Part shown: one piece after another, positions 49,447 through 61,439 of the stretch
Position numbering within the stretch: the stretch's first letter is position 1
How the letters are laid out: every line of letters begins with the position of its first letter
Assembly: GCA_022316685.1 (NCBI GenBank)
Contig: JAKJHU010000067.1
Span: forward strand, 2,614,501-2,678,500
Length of the DNA: 64,000 bases
Direction: 5' to 3'
DNA from: Progne subis subis
Lineage: Eukaryota > Chordata > Aves > Passeriformes > Hirundinidae
Program-made: the position numbers and the translations under genes
Notes under the pieces: model-generated
Told to the model about the DNA's origin: nothing
The model's database searches: none
Seen by the model: only the letters and a program-made list of their open reading frames with translations

Positions 49447-50550
49447 CAGTAGGAAATGTAGATAGAGGCAAGCTAATATGTTTGACAATATTTAAACAAA
49501 ATAAAGTCCAGTGACTCCTCGGGGGGGAAATATGTTTGCAGACTTGTACTGTGAACTGTTTCAGCAAAAATTCAATTTGTTTTTTCTACAAAGAGTGCAT
49601 AACAAAATGTCTTTTGACCTATTATTTTTGGGGAAAGGTTAGTTAGACTGGGGAGATTATGAGTGAGGGAAGGTTTTTTCAGAGTAAAGGCATCTTTATG
49701 GTCTGGACTACATTTACTGACAGTATCACCTGTAGGACAGAGATGAGGAAGTAACTGACTTTAGAAAAAGTTAATTTATTGCTACTGACATGGACTGTTA
49801 AAGCTGTTTGAAGCAGTTGAGTATGAAGTCAAAATTGGAACATCTTCAAAGGAAGAAAGAGAAAGGAAAGAATGAGAAGAAATCTGAAAAATTCCATTTG
49901 GGAAAATAGAGTGATATCTGAGAGCGTAACTTAATAGTGAGCACTTGTCAAACTGACCAAAAAGTGTGTGGGTGCTGTTTGATTCCAAAGGAGATGGCCT
50001 TAATAAGATACATAATCTTGCTGAGTCAAGCATACAGAGGAATACAGTAGCAGATCTCAGCTGTTATCCTCTTGGTTTTTCTCTCTCCTGGTACTATTAT
50101 ATGCAACAGCTTCTTAAACTTTTCTGTGTTACTGTGTCAAATATTTATATTTTTAAAATATTTCAGAAAGGTGTATAATTCAAAAGCTAGAATTAATCAT
50201 CAGTGATAATGGGAACTAGTAGATTACAGCTGTCATAGTAAAACTAGAATTCTAAAGAGCTTTAAAATTTCCAGCAGGGACTTCTGAAGAAAAGAGCACA
50301 GTCAGGAAATTAAAAAAGGACATTGAGACATGGAGAAATTAAAATCAGGATTTATTTCAACCAAAGCCTAACTTTGTCAACTATCATTATCAAAATGGTG
50401 ATTTTTGTCTTCATGCTTTAGTTACCTGAGGAAGAGAATTGACTTTGGAAATACATGTACCTTATCACTGACTAAGCAGATACTAAGTATAAGGTACATT
50501 ACATTAAATGAAATAAATCTGATACTCAGTATTTTTCCCTGTTTACACAG
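49447..50550. other. AT-rich unique sequence
   Basis: Nothing recognised. Confidence 0.5.
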
Positions 50551-50575
50551 GAAAGCAGTGGAGAGGCTGAAAAAG
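50551..50575 (+). CDS. Candidate 25-base internal exon, unknown protein
   Basis: The acceptor TTTTTCCCTGTTTACACAG is strong. The donor AAAAG|GTCAGT is acceptable, with an unusual C at +3. Entered in phase 2 it reads (one base) KAVERLKK and leaves in phase 0, exactly the phase needed by the exon at 52061. The residues are basic and helical like those that follow. At 25 bases it would be a microexon, and short splice-bounded segments do arise by chance in AT-rich DNA. Confidence 0.3.
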
Positions 50576-51144
50576 GTCAGTTATCTTTCTTACGTGTTTT
50601 GGCACAGAATACATCATGGATTATGCTTTTTATTTACAATAATACCTGTGCATTGAAATCTTGACTGCTTCATAAAATGAGATCATTCTTGAACTGTCAT
50701 AAACATGAAATTATGTATATGATGACATTACTTTCTGACAATTCAATCTGCCTGTAAGTCAACGTAAAAGTTTTCACAGATATCACATAAAATACTGGAT
50801 AATCCCATATGTTTAAAATAACCATAGATAGACCTAGAAGGGATGTACACAGTTGTGGCTGGGTTTATCAAGCACTGAAAGATAACAAAAGTTTTAGACT
50901 CAAATGAAAAGTTTTTAAAAGTTCCATAAATTGTGTTTTGTTGTTGCTATTATTATTCGTTTGGCTTTCCTCTTTTTAATCTGTCCAAGAGAACTAGTGC
51001 TAAATTAAGATAAGAAAAGCTATTTTCATGGCTTGTTAAACCAGCTGGCACCAGAAGAAAAGGCTGGCCTCTCAAGTTTTTGAGACTCAGTTTTTGTAGA
51101 CGTCAGAGATTCAGAAAGCTCAGATAGCTCAGCTTACTCACAAA
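50576..51144. other. AT-rich unique sequence
   Basis: Would be intron in the proposed gene model. Nothing recognised. Confidence 0.45.
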
Positions 51145-51252
51145 AACACAGAATATTGTGAGTTGGAAGGGATCCACAAGGATTGAGTCCAATTCTTAAA
51201 TGAACAGCCCATGCAGGTATTAAAACCACAACCTTGGCGTAATGAACACTAT
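51145..51252 (-). mobile_element. CR1-tailed tRNA-derived SINE relic (TguSINE1-like)
   Basis: On the minus strand the order is: tRNA-like part with ACGCCAAGGTTGTGG, a decayed B box (GGTTTTAATACC), GCATGGGCTGTTCATTTAAG, then the CR1 3' tail (GGACTCAATCCTTGTGGATC, CCTTCCAACTCACAATATTC). This is the layout of the zebra finch SINE that borrows the CR1 3' end for mobilisation. The 5' part with the A box is missing, so it is a truncated, dead copy. The tail is also shared with CR1 itself; only the tRNA-like half makes the SINE call. Confidence 0.75.
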
Positions 51253-52060
51253 GTAAGTATGTGAATATAAATCAAAGTCTTTAACAGTTTTAAATTTTGC
51301 CTATTACAAACTCCTATTTATATTTGCAAGTCCATTTTCTATGTACAATCAAGCAAGTGTTGCTTTTCTTTTGTCCTAAAGCTTGTTAAAAATTTAAAAT
51401 AATACAAATTTTGCTAAAAAAAATAAATATATATACCAAGTAGAAGCTCAGATAACTTTAGTAATAAATGGAATAAATTTAATAAAGATATTTTCCTGTC
51501 TAGTTTACAGACAGAGGAAAAAAACAAACCTGCTTGTGTACAAAAGTGAGCAAAAATCTAAGCAGTGAAGTATGATAAAAGAGCACAGAGTGAACTTTCT
51601 CCAAACAAATGTAGTTTACAAACAAAATCTCAACACAACTCTTATCATCTTGTATTTTTTTTTTTTTTAATAGTTCATACACCTTGAGTTGATGTTTTAA
51701 AAAACAGTTTATAAATTGGTGGAAAATGTGTACAAGTTAATGCCAGGAAATTCATTATCATGCATTCTCTAAAATTTAATATTACTAAAAAATTCCAGCA
51801 ATTCTTTTTGAAGGCAGTTATAGAATGATTAAACTTGTAAAAAGACAGTCAGAAAGAAAACCAGTAATTACAATCTGACAAAATTCTCAATCGACATATC
51901 TTCTTGTAGATGAGACATAATGGTCTGTGATGCCAAGGTTACTTTTCTGGTCATATCTGGCAGTTACCTGTAGAAGCTAGATCTTAAAAGAAAATACAAA
52001 TTATTCTTGAAAATGAGAATAAAATAGACTTCTCTTTTTTTTACTCTGTTTTGACATCAG
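51253..52060. other. AT-rich unique sequence
   Basis: Ends in the pyrimidine tract and acceptor (TTTTTTTTACTCTGTTTTGACATCAG, 52035-52060) of the next candidate exon. Confidence 0.5.
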
Positions 52061-52140
52061 AAAATCTTGAGATCCAAAGATGCTGATCACCTTTTACCTT
52101 GGAATACAAACGAGCTCATGGCATTAGAGCGGTTCAGAAG
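52061..52140 (+). CDS. Candidate 80-base internal exon, unknown helical protein
   Basis: I do not recognise the gene. A long pyrimidine tract and CATCAG acceptor precede it, and a near-perfect donor, AGAAG|GTGAGT, follows. Only one of three frames is open. It begins KILRSKDADHLLPWNTNELM and ends ALERFR plus two bases (phase 0 in, phase 2 out). Joined to the acceptor at 56037 the split codon becomes Arg and the reading continues as a charged helix. Composition (Leu, Glu, Lys, Arg, Asp) is typical of a coiled-coil protein and unlike the neighbouring AT-driven frames. It is too short for the usual open-frame cut-offs. Chance is possible but less likely than for the other candidates. Confidence 0.5.
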
Positions 52141-54470
52141 GTGAGTGAAATTTGTGTTTGTTTGTTTGTTTTCTAAATCTTAGATTAATGTATTTTGAAA
52201 CACAAGTGCTATTACATATGAGTTTTAATTTTAGTAACTCACAATTTCATTCTCACTTTTATTCCTCTTTGAAATACTCAGTTATAGACATTCATTCAAA
52301 AAATACTTAAACTGATAATTGAGTGTGGTTGTATTTGGTTGCTTTTTTTATAAGAAGTCCATGTTAATTAAAGGAATGCTGGAGAAACTTTTGGTTTCTC
52401 ATAATAAGCCTGAAATCCTTCAGAAGTAATATCTCTCATACATAAATCTGTAATAAGTACAACAATGTCTTAGTCCACAGATAAGATCATAGTTCTTGAG
52501 AGCTGCTTCTCTTCAACATTTTTATTTTAGGCTCAGTTTAAAAACTGCAACAGAATGTAGTAGTTTTAATATTTGTGGGGCTTATAGTATTTAAAGTGTT
52601 CCTAAGGTATTCAAAAGTCTATGAAACTTCTGTGGGTTTTTTTTTCATAGCAGTTTTCACCATGAGTTGTATGTAGGTACCATAAACTTCAAATTAGCTT
52701 GTTAGGAAAGTAATCAACCTTTAAGAATATATTCCATGACAATGTGATAAATCATTTTTCTTGAAACTTATAGAGAAATATTGTGTAGGCTTAGTGAGTC
52801 TAAAAAGCATATGGATTGAGTTACATCATTAACTTTAAATGTTTTATTGAGATACTTATTTTGCTCTTGGCTTCTTAGTAAAAATGGATAGGTACTCTGG
52901 GAGCTGATGAAGCACAGATAAAATTTAAACCTCTTTCCAAATGAATTTATCTATCTCCATTGCTATCTTACAGCTGGATACTCTTCTTTCTAATGACACA
53001 GGTATTTGTGGACTCTTATAGACTGGATGGTTTTAGGTATCAATATGCAATACAAAGATATTTACTGATTAGCAAAATAAATGTCTCTTGGATGTTTTTT
53101 GAATGACTGAGAAATTAACTCTCAGAACACTAGATAAAGCCAGAAGATGAAGAGCACTTTTCCAAGGTGAGTTGCAAAGAAAAAAATGACTATTCAATGA
53201 CCAAGAAAATTTAACACTAATTTTCATTTTCAAAGACAACTATGGTTTATCTGAAATGGCAAAGTTTTCTAGATTTACATGATAAAATGTGTCATCTTTA
53301 CAAAGATCGCTTAAAGCCAAAAATTTACCTTGAAAATGTACTAAGGCATAACACGGTGTGATTATTCAGACTCAAAGTCTAGTTGTCTCAGTTCTCATTT
53401 ATGATTTTTCTTTACTCTGTTTTTTTTCTTTTTTGTTGTTGTTGTTGTTGTTGTTGTTCTAAGAATCTGGCTACCCTCCTGACACATAACACATGAAACT
53501 CACAACCTCTGGGTGGCTATACCCAGGGATCTGGACACAGAAATTCAGCCTGGTATCTCTCACATGTACAGTCACAACAATTTATGCCTATGTGACACAA
53601 TTCCTCTGCTCCTTTCTAGACCTTCAGCATGTGCATTCATACGATCATAGGCATCATCGACACATGAAGAAAACGCTTTACCAAATTTACACCATCTGCC
53701 TAAGGGATATTTACTGTGATTTTTCTGTCTACTTGATCAACCCAGCAGATGGCCTGACTGTAGTTAGCACTAGGCTCTGTCCGATACTTTGGAAAGGTTC
53801 ATGGAAACTCTGGAAGTGAGCACAGAGCACCTTTTCATTTCACCATGTATCTTCAAGGTAATTTCATAGGAGGGAGTAGGGGCAGATATGATGATGTAGT
53901 AAAATTGTATAGAAAAGCCTGGAGATATGGAGGGCAAATATGACCAAGCTGATTTTTGTTTCCTAAATGAACAATTGCTCTGTAGTTAAGTGTAGAAATC
54001 TCAGTGATCTGACTGATAGCTAAGCTGAATGTAATGTTTCCATTTGCGTAAGTGGAGGAATAAAGAATTCAGTCCAGTTGTCCAGACACAGCATAATAGT
54101 GTAACTTGAGATACAATATGATGTCTTTGCTGTATTTCAACTGACATTACAGAAGGGCACACATCTCTCTGTCTGTCAGCCTTGTGAAGGAGATATATTG
54201 AACAATTAACTGCATTTCAAATGACACGAGATACCTATGTGTGGATGATTGACCCAAATTAAAAATATCTGTTCTGGGGCAAGATCCTAACATGGAAGAG
54301 ATTACCATCTTCTTCATAGATACACTTTTGGGCAGTCTGCAATGACTTCACTAAAGATGGATGAAAATCTTCATGCAAGGCTTTGAGATATCTAAATTAT
54401 GGTATCAAAATTAAGCCTACATTATCCAACTGCTACTTGTTCCCCAGTTCAGTCACTTGAGTTGCTCTTG
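52141..54470. other. Unique sequence with a (GTT)8 microsatellite
   Basis: The microsatellite lies at 53435-53458. The 108-codon frame at 53493-53819 has no known similarity. A short splice-bounded segment at about 52978-53005 would break the frame between the exons at 52061 and 56038, so I do not call it. Confidence 0.5.
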
Positions 54471-55760
54471 GAATCAATAGGTAATGTTCGAAGGGACCAC
54501 TGGTCAAACCTCCCTCCCCGAGCAGGGTCATCCTAGAGTTCATGGCATGAGATAATGATTATGGTTTTTAAACATCTACAGTGAGGGAGACGCTGCAGCC
54601 TCTCTGGACAAACCCTTCTAGAGTGCTTCCACCCACACAGGAAAAACACTCTTTCTCAGATTCATATGGAACTTGCTGTGCATCAGTTTCTGTCTGTTGC
54701 TCCTTGTCTTATTGTCTGGCATGACCAAGAGGAGCCTGGCTCCCTCCTCTTGACACTCTCCCTTTAGATACCATACAGGCATTGATGAGGTACCTGATCA
54801 GTTGTCTCTTCTTAAGCCTGAATAGGCCAAACACCTTCAGCCCTTCCTCGTAAGAGATGTTCCAGTCCCTTAATCATCTTTATGGCTCTCTGCTGGACCC
54901 ACTCCAGGATCTTCATGTCTCCCTTGACTAAGGAGCCCAGAAGCGGACACAGGACTCTGGGGCCTCACCAGTGCTGAGTAGAGAGGCAAGATCACCTCTC
55001 TCAACATGCTAGCAATGCTCTTCCCTATTATACCACAGGACACCATTGGCCTTCTCGGCCACCAGGGGCACACTGCTAGCTCATGGACAGCTTGTGGTCC
55101 ACCAGGATCGCAAGGTCCTTTTCTGCAGAGGTGCTTTCCAGCAGATCAGCCCCCAGGCTATGCTGGAGCATGGAGCTATTCTTCCTCAGTGCAGGACCCT
55201 GCATTTGCCTTTGTTGAACTTCAGGCAGTTCTTCTCTGTCCATCTCTCCAGCCTGTTGAGGTCCTTCTGAAGGGCTGCACAGCCCTTCGGGATATTGGGA
55301 ATTCTTCCCAGCTTTATGTCATCAGCAAAATTGCTGAGGAGACATCTGCCCCTTCACCCAAGTCATTGATGAATAAGTTCAACAATTCTGGGCCCAGTAT
55401 TGAGCACTGTGGGACACCAGTACTGAGAGGCATCCAACTAAATCCCTGTGCCATTGATTACAACCCTCTGGGATCTGCTGTTCATCCAGTTCTCAATCCA
55501 CTCGCTCTTCACTCATCCAGTCCTCCCTAAGTTTGCCTATAAGGATGTAGGCAAGGATGTTGTGAGACACAGTGATGAAAAATTTTCTGAGGTGGGGGTA
55601 GACAACACCCACTTCTCTCCCCTCATCCATCCAGGTAGTTTTTCCATTGTAGAAGGCAATCAGGTTGGTCAAACCTGATTTCTTCCTAGTGAATCCATGC
55701 TGGGTAAGAAAACAGTACACCAAACCCATTGAAAAGATGCCCAACACATATGGTATCTAC
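54471..55760 (-). mobile_element. CR1 LINE: ORF2 reverse transcriptase to 3' end (about 1.3 kb)
   Basis: The longest CR1 here. The plus strand opens at the reversed 3' end (GAAGGGACCACTGG) and runs through the reversed ORF2 C-terminus (CTGCTGGACCCACTCCAGGA, TGCTGAGTAGAGAGGCAAGA). At 55493-55747 on the minus strand the reverse-transcriptase start is readable, with QHGFTRKKSGLTNLIAFYNG visible. Frames shift several times, so it is inactive. The 174-codon plus frame at 55006-55530 is antisense to it. It would lie in the last intron of the candidate gene. Confidence 0.92.
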
Positions 55761-56037
55761 CATCAGACTGCCCTTTTCAATTTCCTTACAACTTTGATTG
55801 TCTCATTTCTTGCCCTTCTACTACATGTGGATTCTCAATACATCTGAAATATGAGGCACATTTCTCTCTAAACTGGCTATTCCAGCCTGCACAACTTGCA
55901 TGACATATCAGCTCTTCATTGCCTCTCCATGCTGCCTATAACTTGTGGTATCAATTCTGTTATATCAGAGCACAGAAATAAGTGGTGCATCTCAAGATAT
56001 AGGCCAATATACTCCATACATTTTTTTTTCTGTCCAG

Positions 56038-56086
56038 GGAATTGGAAAAAATACGATTAGCTGAAATGTCTCAATGGATGCACTAA
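56038..56086 (+). CDS. Candidate terminal coding exon, unknown helical protein
   Basis: The acceptor CATACATTTTTTTTTCTGTCCAG is very strong. Entered in phase 2, the first base completes an Arg codon with the AG left by the exon at 52061. The reading is then ELEKIRLAEMSQWMH followed by TAA at 56084-56086. With the ALERFR end of the previous exon this forms a continuous amphipathic, coiled-coil-like helix. An AATAAA 298 bases after the stop gives a plausible 3' UTR. I do not recognise the protein. The exon is short and similarity was not tested, so the call rests on splice signals, phase and composition. Confidence 0.48.
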
Positions 56087-56384
56087 CATGGTGCCATTTA
56101 TTCCGCTGATTTCCTGCCAAAGGACTGCGCCCTGATAAATGAGAAGAGAACAGTGATAGAGCCCTTCCTAAAGAGGCAGAGAGATGGGGCATGTTGATGG
56201 TGAGAGGATCATTATATTGAGGGTAACCCAAAAAAAGGTAAGAACAACTGCTGTAAAAAAATCTGCAAATAACTTTCTATGGGACACCAGCCCACACAGC
56301 ACTGAAATGATATTGAGACACCATTATTGAATCTAGCCTTTCATTTTTCATCTCTCTGGACTATGAATTTTAAATAATATTGGG

Positions 56385-56390
56385 AATAAA
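56385..56390 (+). terminator. AATAAA poly(A) signal candidate
   Basis: Canonical hexamer with T-rich sequence after it, positioned to end a transcript whose coding part stops at 56086. AATAAA is common in AT-rich DNA, so position is the only support. Confidence 0.35.
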
Positions 56391-59221
56391 ATTTTTGATG
56401 CTCTACATTTAGTACATCTGATTCTTTTCCACAGGAAAAATTGTTCAAAGAACCTAAGAAATATTCCCATTTCTCAAATTAACTTTGTGAGGATAAATGT
56501 ATTAATATATATATATGAAAGGCTCAGAATGTAGAGTTGGGATCCATAAAAATGGTGTAGGAGAATCTGTTTTATTCTCTGCTTTGATAGCGTAGTTGTA
56601 AAGTCTATGGCTCTAATTCTAAGCTTGCTCACATGCTCATAAACCATCCTACTTTCACAGCCATGTAGTTACTGGTACAAATGAAGACTGGAATTAGGTG
56701 TTACCAGCTAAACAATCAATTGTGGATCAATTCCACACTTCAGAACAAGTAAAACACTACAGTTCATAACAAACAAAAAGCCCGTGACCTTAATAATCTT
56801 TCCTTTTAAATCACAGATAGTAAAAGCTCACTGCTACACTCCCCTTTCCCATACTTAACCTTGATTTTATGACATGGTACACGGTTGATGTCATGACCAG
56901 AAGTTGTGCCACAATGCAATTTTTCTTTCCGTGTTAAAATAATGGTTACGTAGGTAAAGAACGGATTCCTTTTGTATCACTACAGTCACAAGTCTTGATC
57001 AAAAGTTATTTTAAGTCAATGAGAGTATTGCATTGATTTCAGATTAATTTTGCACCATAGTATAACATGGAAAATCTAGTTCAATCTGATTGCACACACT
57101 TTGAATAGCTAATGAAGTGTAGAGTAATATTTAGTAATATTTATTATGTATATGGTGGCAGCATGGACTGACAGTAGCTTTGATGGAATCTTGAAATTGG
57201 AATGAACTTAATATAAAGCAAAGATGATTGTTGTCTGTAATCTCATCATAGAATAGTACCTCTCTGTTGATAATTTTATTATTTCTTAATGGACAACTCA
57301 ACATTTAGACATGAAAAGTATACTCAACTGACTTAAAATCTGTATTTTATAATTTAAACTTGAATTTCCTTATTTTACAACAACATAGTTGTAGTCACTT
57401 GTCAAAGATATACTTTCCAGTGCCTGGAATATACACAGATATTACTTACTTGTTTTTCTGGTTAGACCATGTCTGTAAAGAGTACTTCGGTGGTATTTTA
57501 GAAAAAAAACAAAAACAAAAAACAAAACAAAAAAAAAAAAAAAAAAAAAAATCAGGTAACTAGCAACAACTTGTCAATGAGAAATAATAATAGAATCAGA
57601 TTGGTACCAGTAATTCTGTCCAATTACAACAGGAATCTCATGCTCAAGTCTCTATCTGTGGGAAATATATAAAGATATTTATTTTGTGTTTTGTTCCTTT
57701 AATTCTTTGGCAATACACCATGAGTAAGATATTTCAGTATGCTATGCAGTGCAAATAATAATATTATTGAATTCATTAAGGTGGGATGTCTTAAATGAAA
57801 CATTGAGTATTCAGGATACTAAGGAAGCTAATATTCATTATATTCACAATATTTTTTGAAGTTATTGTTTTCCTTTTGATGTCTGCCTGGGCAAAGTGAA
57901 ATATCAAGTTAATGAGCTTCAAGATTGTCCTTCCAGTAAAATTATTCTTAACACTTCTTAGCATTTCAATGCATGAAATCATACCTCCCTGTTCCCTATC
58001 CCATGCCTTTACTTTTTTCTCCACTACATGCCAGTAGAAATTGAAGTAATATATTTGAGTTCTTTCACACAAGGGAGGACATTGTATTCACATCTCTGTG
58101 AAAATTGAAAATGAGAAAACTGTGTAGTAATCACCAGACATCTTGACTAAAATAAAGCTCATATTTTATAAATATTTTGAAAAAGTAGAATTTTTCAAGT
58201 TTCTGAAAGAAATGATAAAACTAATAATGGTTCAAGTTTGTACATGTTCAAATTTAAATGTTTTCTCTAAGTCCTGTTACATATCCAAGATGAGATTTTT
58301 GATCCTTATCTCTATCTTGCCTTTCCATATGGGCCAGTGTCTTATGACTTTTTTCATGTTGTAGTTTCAATATGCCAATTCATTATGTATCTTGCTGTGT
58401 TAGTTAATTCCTTCTGTTTTTACAGATCTTAGACACTCAAGACAGCTTCTGGATGCATGTCAATTGTAACAATCTTGTCACATTTTGTTGTTCAAAACAT
58501 TTACGTCGTGTGGTTTTCTCTCTTTAGCCAATTTTTTTAAAATACTTAACCTTCAAATAATTCTCAGTCTTTCAATGCAGAAATACCAATGTTAATAAAT
58601 CATTTGCTTTATTTTTTGAATGTTGCCTGTTCTAGACCATCTGCATTTTTGAGCATCAGTAATTTAAGCTACAAGAGACATTATAAAAACAGATCCACTC
58701 TCCATAGGTGAAACTTGAAATTTGATGTGTATTGCCATTTTAGTCATTCTGTAACTGCCAACCCAGAAATACAGTCAGTGCCACTGACTGGAGGGAGGGT
58801 ATAGATGTCTATGTTGTGTGTAGACAACTAGGTATGTATATGTATGAAGTTGAACCTGAATTCCACATCAATCACAAAGTATAAATTATTTACTCACTTA
58901 ATTCTGTTTCTCAAAGCCAGTATTTTTGGAAATTATTCTAAAACAAGATAGTCAATAAAAACAGAGAATGAAAGTAAGCTAACTGCAAAAGTGAAACTAA
59001 AGATATGCTGAGATTAGCACCTACTGAGGATAGATTAAGCCTCATTTCTTGCACATTGGTCTCTTCTTTGGAATTAAGAATTCTGAAAGACCGTATGGCC
59101 TGTAAAAGAAAATTCATAGAAAAATAGGCTATTTTTGTAGGAATACAAAATTCCTACAGTTATGTCCAAGGTTATGTCCAAGGCAGTATGCATCTTCACC
59201 AGTTAACAGAAACAACAGGCA

Positions 59222-59259
<38 letters not shown>

Positions 59260-61187
59260 GGTCTCTGGTCCCTGTTGAAAGAATCATCTTTCACAGGGAC
59301 ATTTTCAGTGAATAACAAGCCAGGAAAAAAAAAAAAAAAAAAAGAGTTAAAAAAAAAAGATGAAAAAAGAGATAAGATATATGACAATATATTTTTGTCT
59401 TGAATGCTTGTATATAAGCTGTCAGTTTCTATAAAGATTGTTCAATTATACTTTCAGAAGATAAATAATGAAAACAAATGTATTCAGGTATGTTAACAGA
59501 AGTATATAAAGCCAACATTCTGGTACTTGATAATCTTTACTCATGTGCCCACAGGGGAAAAAAAACAAACAAAAACAAAAACAAAAACAAAAACAAAAAC
59601 AAAAACAAAAACAAAAAAAACCACACTACTAAATCTTCCCAGCTGGTGGAGAAAATGGCTCATTTAGAAAATGTCTCATCTCAAAATTTTAGACTCTATT
59701 ACTAAATCTAGAACTGAAAGGAGCATGTTGATCAAACAAGAAAAGCAGTGATTGTTTAATGATGTTTTGAATTCATGAAGTGCAAAAACGCCCTTTCAAG
59801 TGGATTTGAAGAACAGGATAGAATGAATGCATTCGGGAAAGACAGACACTGCTGTGAAATGCATGGCTGTTCCATGTCTGTTTCTCACTATTGGTTCCAT
59901 TCACAAAGGAGTGAGCCTTCAGGCATTCAAATGCTTTGCAGTAATTATTCCTGAATGTTTGGTATTTATGAGAAATGCAATTTACTCTAGGGGATGCTTC
60001 ACTAACTTCACTACAAAGGAAAGTCACAACAGTACATTCAAAGACTGCTATAATTGTCAGCCTATCACTGATTCTTGTTTGTCACAGGCTAGCCTTTTCT
60101 TAAAAAAAGTTGCTCAGGGCTGAAATTTAGCATCAGGACCAAAGTGGAAATTTTTCCTCACATTGAAGAAAACTGATCTTATTTGAAAATTCAAGGATAA
60201 GCTCAGGACTGCCTCTTTGAAGATGAACACTAGATCCAGCCCACACTATCTTTTAATGTCACCATTTCGATATACCAACTCTGATATAAAGCCCAATAGT
60301 TACGAGGCAATGTACTTGTGTAGCTGCTTCAGAAAACAACACAAAAAATGGATTTCATCTTTAATAATACAAGCTGAGACAGTAGGCAGCCTTCTTATGG
60401 AAAGCCTAAAGCCTTCTCAAGAATTGCATATGATGCTGTTGTTACAAAGTGATGGAGGGAAGTAGACAGATCCATGTGCAAGCAGCAAATGTGTTAGGTT
60501 TGGCAAGGGTCTGCATGCCTTTCAGTAGGTATTATTCCTTGATTTGTATGGAGGAGCTCCATGGAGACAATTCAATATCACACAGATCTAAAGGGAGTCA
60601 GCAGTGTAACACTGTAGTTACATCACAGAATCAAAAATATTTTGTCTGATAGTTTTTACTTACAGAAACAAATTTTTATCTGAAGCTTCACATAAGAAAT
60701 TTTCTAAGCTATTCCTGCTCTTAAACAGTAAGTCTTTTGCTAAACAGAGAATAAAGCAAGTTGAGAAAATTTGCTTCTTGCATGATGTAATTAACATTGA
60801 GCACTAGTGACTTTAGAAGATTTTTTTTCCTTGTTTTGTTAACACTGGGGAAATAAAATATTGATTTGAGGAGAGGGGTGGCTATTAAGCATTGCAATTA
60901 CTTCACACAGTAGTTCATTTTAACAGAAGGAAGAAGTTTAGTTCTACATGCTAGAATCTAAAACCTTAAGAGTAAAGGAGAAAAGTTCCTTAGCAGGAAT
61001 ATTTTGTTAATTTAAATGAAGTTAGTTCACAGAGGTGTCCTTGTGAACTCCTTTTGTTTGTCTTGTGTGGTTTATGCCTTTGAATTCAGTGCCCTAGAAC
61101 TTTAAAGATCAAATATAACTGGTAGGTCTTAGATAAAAGGATCATCTTTTGAAGATGACTCTGTCAGATCATCTAGATTGTAACTGA
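56391..61187. other. AT-rich unique sequence with simple repeats
   Basis: Includes an A-rich tract (57506-57551), poly(A) runs (59227-59256 and about 59325-59343), a (CAAAAA)n repeat (59557-59618), a small hairpin (59137-59157) and a 12-base tandem duplication (59159-59182). No gene recognised. Confidence 0.5.
59557..59618 (+). repeat. (CAAAAA)n microsatellite
   Basis: Hexanucleotide units, about eight, ending in AAAAAAAACC. Confidence 0.9.
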
Positions 61188-61300
61188 AAAGCCTGAGAGG
61201 GATCTTACCACTGGAAGAGGAAGGAGTGAAGATTATGGAGCCATGCTCTTCTCAGTGGTGCCAGGCAATAGGACAAGAGGCCACAGGCAGAAGCTGTGTC
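61188..61300 (+). mobile_element. Short CR1 LINE ORF2 fragment
   Basis: ATGGAGCCATGCTCTTCTCA followed by GTGGTGCCAGGCAATAGGAC and AAGAGGCCACAGGC matches a conserved segment near the ORF2 C-terminus. Both ends are lost. Confidence 0.7.
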
Positions 61301-61439
61301 CACCAAGGCCATCCCACCCTCAATAAGCCTCCTAACTGGACCTTTACCTAAAGGAACTTGAGATAAAATCAAGGTGACACTGTTACCCAATTATCTCAGG
61401 TCTAAGGTCTAGGAAGAAGTAAACAAGGCTGAGAGAGAA

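Noticed and set aside
51145..51252. A tRNA gene on the minus strand
   Set aside because: The tRNA-like part is truncated, its B box is decayed and it is fused to a CR1 tail, so it is a SINE relic.
53493..53819. 108-codon frame as a small protein gene
   Set aside because: Same reasons; it would also lie in the proposed last intron.
55006..55530. 174-codon plus-strand open frame
   Set aside because: It runs antisense to the minus-strand CR1 ORF2 fragment at 54471-55760.
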